Assembly: GCA_017447805.1 (NCBI GenBank)
Contig: JAFSMR010000025.1
Span: 1 to 49,074, forward strand
Direction of reading: 5' to 3'
DNA length: 49,074 nt
DNA from: Kiritimatiellia bacterium
GTDB taxonomy: Bacteria > Verrucomicrobiota > Kiritimatiellia > RFP12 > UBA1067
Under the pieces are notes generated by a model. It worked only from the letters and a program-made list of their open reading frames with translations, made no database searches and was not told the origin of the DNA. Every line of letters begins with the position of its first letter. Positions within the stretch are counted from its first letter, which is position 1. The position numbers and the translations under genes were made by a program. This document shows positions 48,499 to 49,074 of the stretch, piece by piece.

Positions 48499-48924
48499 AT
48501 GAGTAAAACTACTCAAACTAAAAAACACATGCGCCTAGCAATGGCCGTGATAATCAACTCGCGCGAGAGCGCCGAGTGTAATCTCAAAGGGCTTGCAAAA
48601 GCTGTTTGGGAAATTTACGCCAAACATCAAGTGCCGGATATGCCGCCGACATTTAATGCGTTCTATAAAACAGCGAAAGTTCTAAACAGCAACTTTCACA
48701 AAGTAGTCCTCGATGACCCGCGCATTGACCAAACCATAGCGCAATATGCCCAGCGGCAAATAGCGCTGGACCTCGCGAAAAACTCCTCGCTCTACTCTGC
48801 CGCCAAGGATGCTTTCGAGCTATTCCGGCGCCTCGGCGTCAAGGGTGGGTATAATAAGTTTGGCACCTTCCTTCGTAATCTGAAAAGAGAGCGTAATAGG
48901 GGTAAAATTGGGTGTCAGTTATAA
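48499..48924 (+). CDS. Protein of unknown function
   Basis: 141 aa with a strong GAAAGGAG 8 nt before the ATG, so it is very likely expressed. The sequence is basic and helical (KKHMRLAMAVIINSRESAECNLKGLAKAVWEIYAKHQVPDMP; YAQRQIALDLAKNSSLYSAAKDAFELFRRLGVKGGYNKFGTFLRNLKRERNR). No membrane segment, signal peptide or recognised domain is present. The C-terminal Lys/Arg-rich tail could bind nucleic acid. The upstream palindrome and 42-bp repeats suggest tight regulation. I do not recognise the family. Confidence 0.75.
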   Translation: MSKTTQTKKHMRLAMAVIINSRESAECNLKGLAKAVWEIYAKHQVPDMPPTFNAFYKTAKVLNSNFHKVVLDDPRIDQTIAQYAQRQIALDLAKNSSLYSAAKDAFELFRRLGVKGGYNKFGTFLRNLKRERNRGKIGCQL

Positions 48925-48961
48925 AATTTTCATGAGGAAATTTTCAAAAAAAATATGCGTT

Positions 48962-48989
48962 TCGCCCAATGTTTATCGGCATTGGGCGA
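48962..48989 (+). terminator. Hairpin downstream of the unknown gene
   Basis: TCGCCCAATG (48962-48971) and CATTGGGCGA (48980-48989) form a perfect 10-bp stem with an 8-nt loop. There is no U-run after it on this strand, while an A-rich run precedes it, so a leftward terminator is also possible. Confidence 0.5.
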
Positions 48990-49008
48990 GGCGCCTAAAA
49001 ATAGTATA

Positions 49009-49038
49009 TTGACAAAAAATGGTACCCTAGTGTAAAAT
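49009..49038 (+). promoter_or_regulatory. Consensus-like sigma70 promoter at the window edge
   Basis: TTGACA (49009-49014, perfect -35), 18 nt, TAAAAT (49033-49038). AAAGGA (49048-49053) and an ATG at 49067 follow, so a new gene begins here. Confidence 0.7.
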
Positions 49039-49066
49039 ATGGGCGTCAAAAGGAACGAATAGCGAT

Positions 49067-49074
49067 ATGGAAAT
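49067..49074 (+). CDS. Start of a new gene, cut by the window end
   Basis: ATG at 49067 follows a perfect -35, a good -10 and a ribosome-binding sequence AAAGGA. Only two full codons (Met-Glu) are visible, so nothing can be said of the product. Confidence 0.4.

Overview
The window comes from a diderm (Gram-negative-type) bacterium: it encodes an outer-membrane secretin, a complete type III secretion system (T3SS), a lipoprotein ring component and TatA. Base composition is near 50 % GC by eye. Short phrase-like DNA repeats are scattered through the intergenic DNA and even inside one gene. Together with the gene content this would fit a host-associated member of the PVC superphylum (Lentisphaerota or Kiritimatiellota), but that placement is an inference and no rRNA gene is present to settle it.

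Layout. 1-2154: accessory DNA with the end of a DUF3791 gene, a DUF3990 gene cut off after a few codons, a NERD-domain membrane protein and a DUF1016/YhcG-type nuclease. 2155-2795: repeats, hairpins and a promoter. 2796-15182: mostly housekeeping genes on the + strand: DUF805, yejB-yejE peptide/microcin C-type permeases, a GH28 glycosidase, tmk-holB-TIM-barrel epimerase, a CPA2 antiporter with a PTS EIIA tail, an ACT protein, a UPF0210/PFL protein, tatA and uvrC, ending at a rho-independent terminator. 15307-15738: a good sigma70 promoter and about 380 nt of strongly folded, unidentified RNA. 15739-19059: a more AT-rich glycan island (GtrA flippase, FAD oxidoreductase, GT-C transferase). 19060-19951: palindromes, repeats and a leftward promoter, then the promoter of the T3SS locus.

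19952-47331 is one uninterrupted rightward T3SS locus of Ysc type. The front part resembles Yersinia lcrGVH-yopBD (two small or coiled-coil proteins, SycD-like chaperone, SctE, SctB). Four tandem paralogous, probably secreted helical proteins and a CesT-like chaperone follow. Next come SctC, an AIM24-like protein, SctW, a SycN-like chaperone, SctX and SctV (as in yopN-tyeA-sycN-yscXY-lcrD), then SctD, YscE-like, needle SctF, YscG-like, SctI, SctJ, SctY, SctK, SctL, SctN, SctO, SctP, SctQ, SctR, SctS, SctT and SctU. The locus ends with an ECF sigma factor and a small secreted-like ORF.

How it fits together: a matched 33-bp promoter-like motif lies upstream of sctE and of the last ORF, suggesting that the linked ECF sigma factor (or a direct-repeat-binding activator) drives translocator expression. 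A cassette coding a four-helix-bundle protein of the 23S-rRNA-intervening-sequence family, bounded by inverted repeats, sits between sctB and the paralog array. The ruler gene sctP carries a perfect in-frame 98-bp direct repeat and copies of an intergenic repeat, so needle-length control may be able to vary. 47332-48498 is repeat-rich DNA, followed by one unknown gene with a palindromic operator and a final promoter at the window edge.
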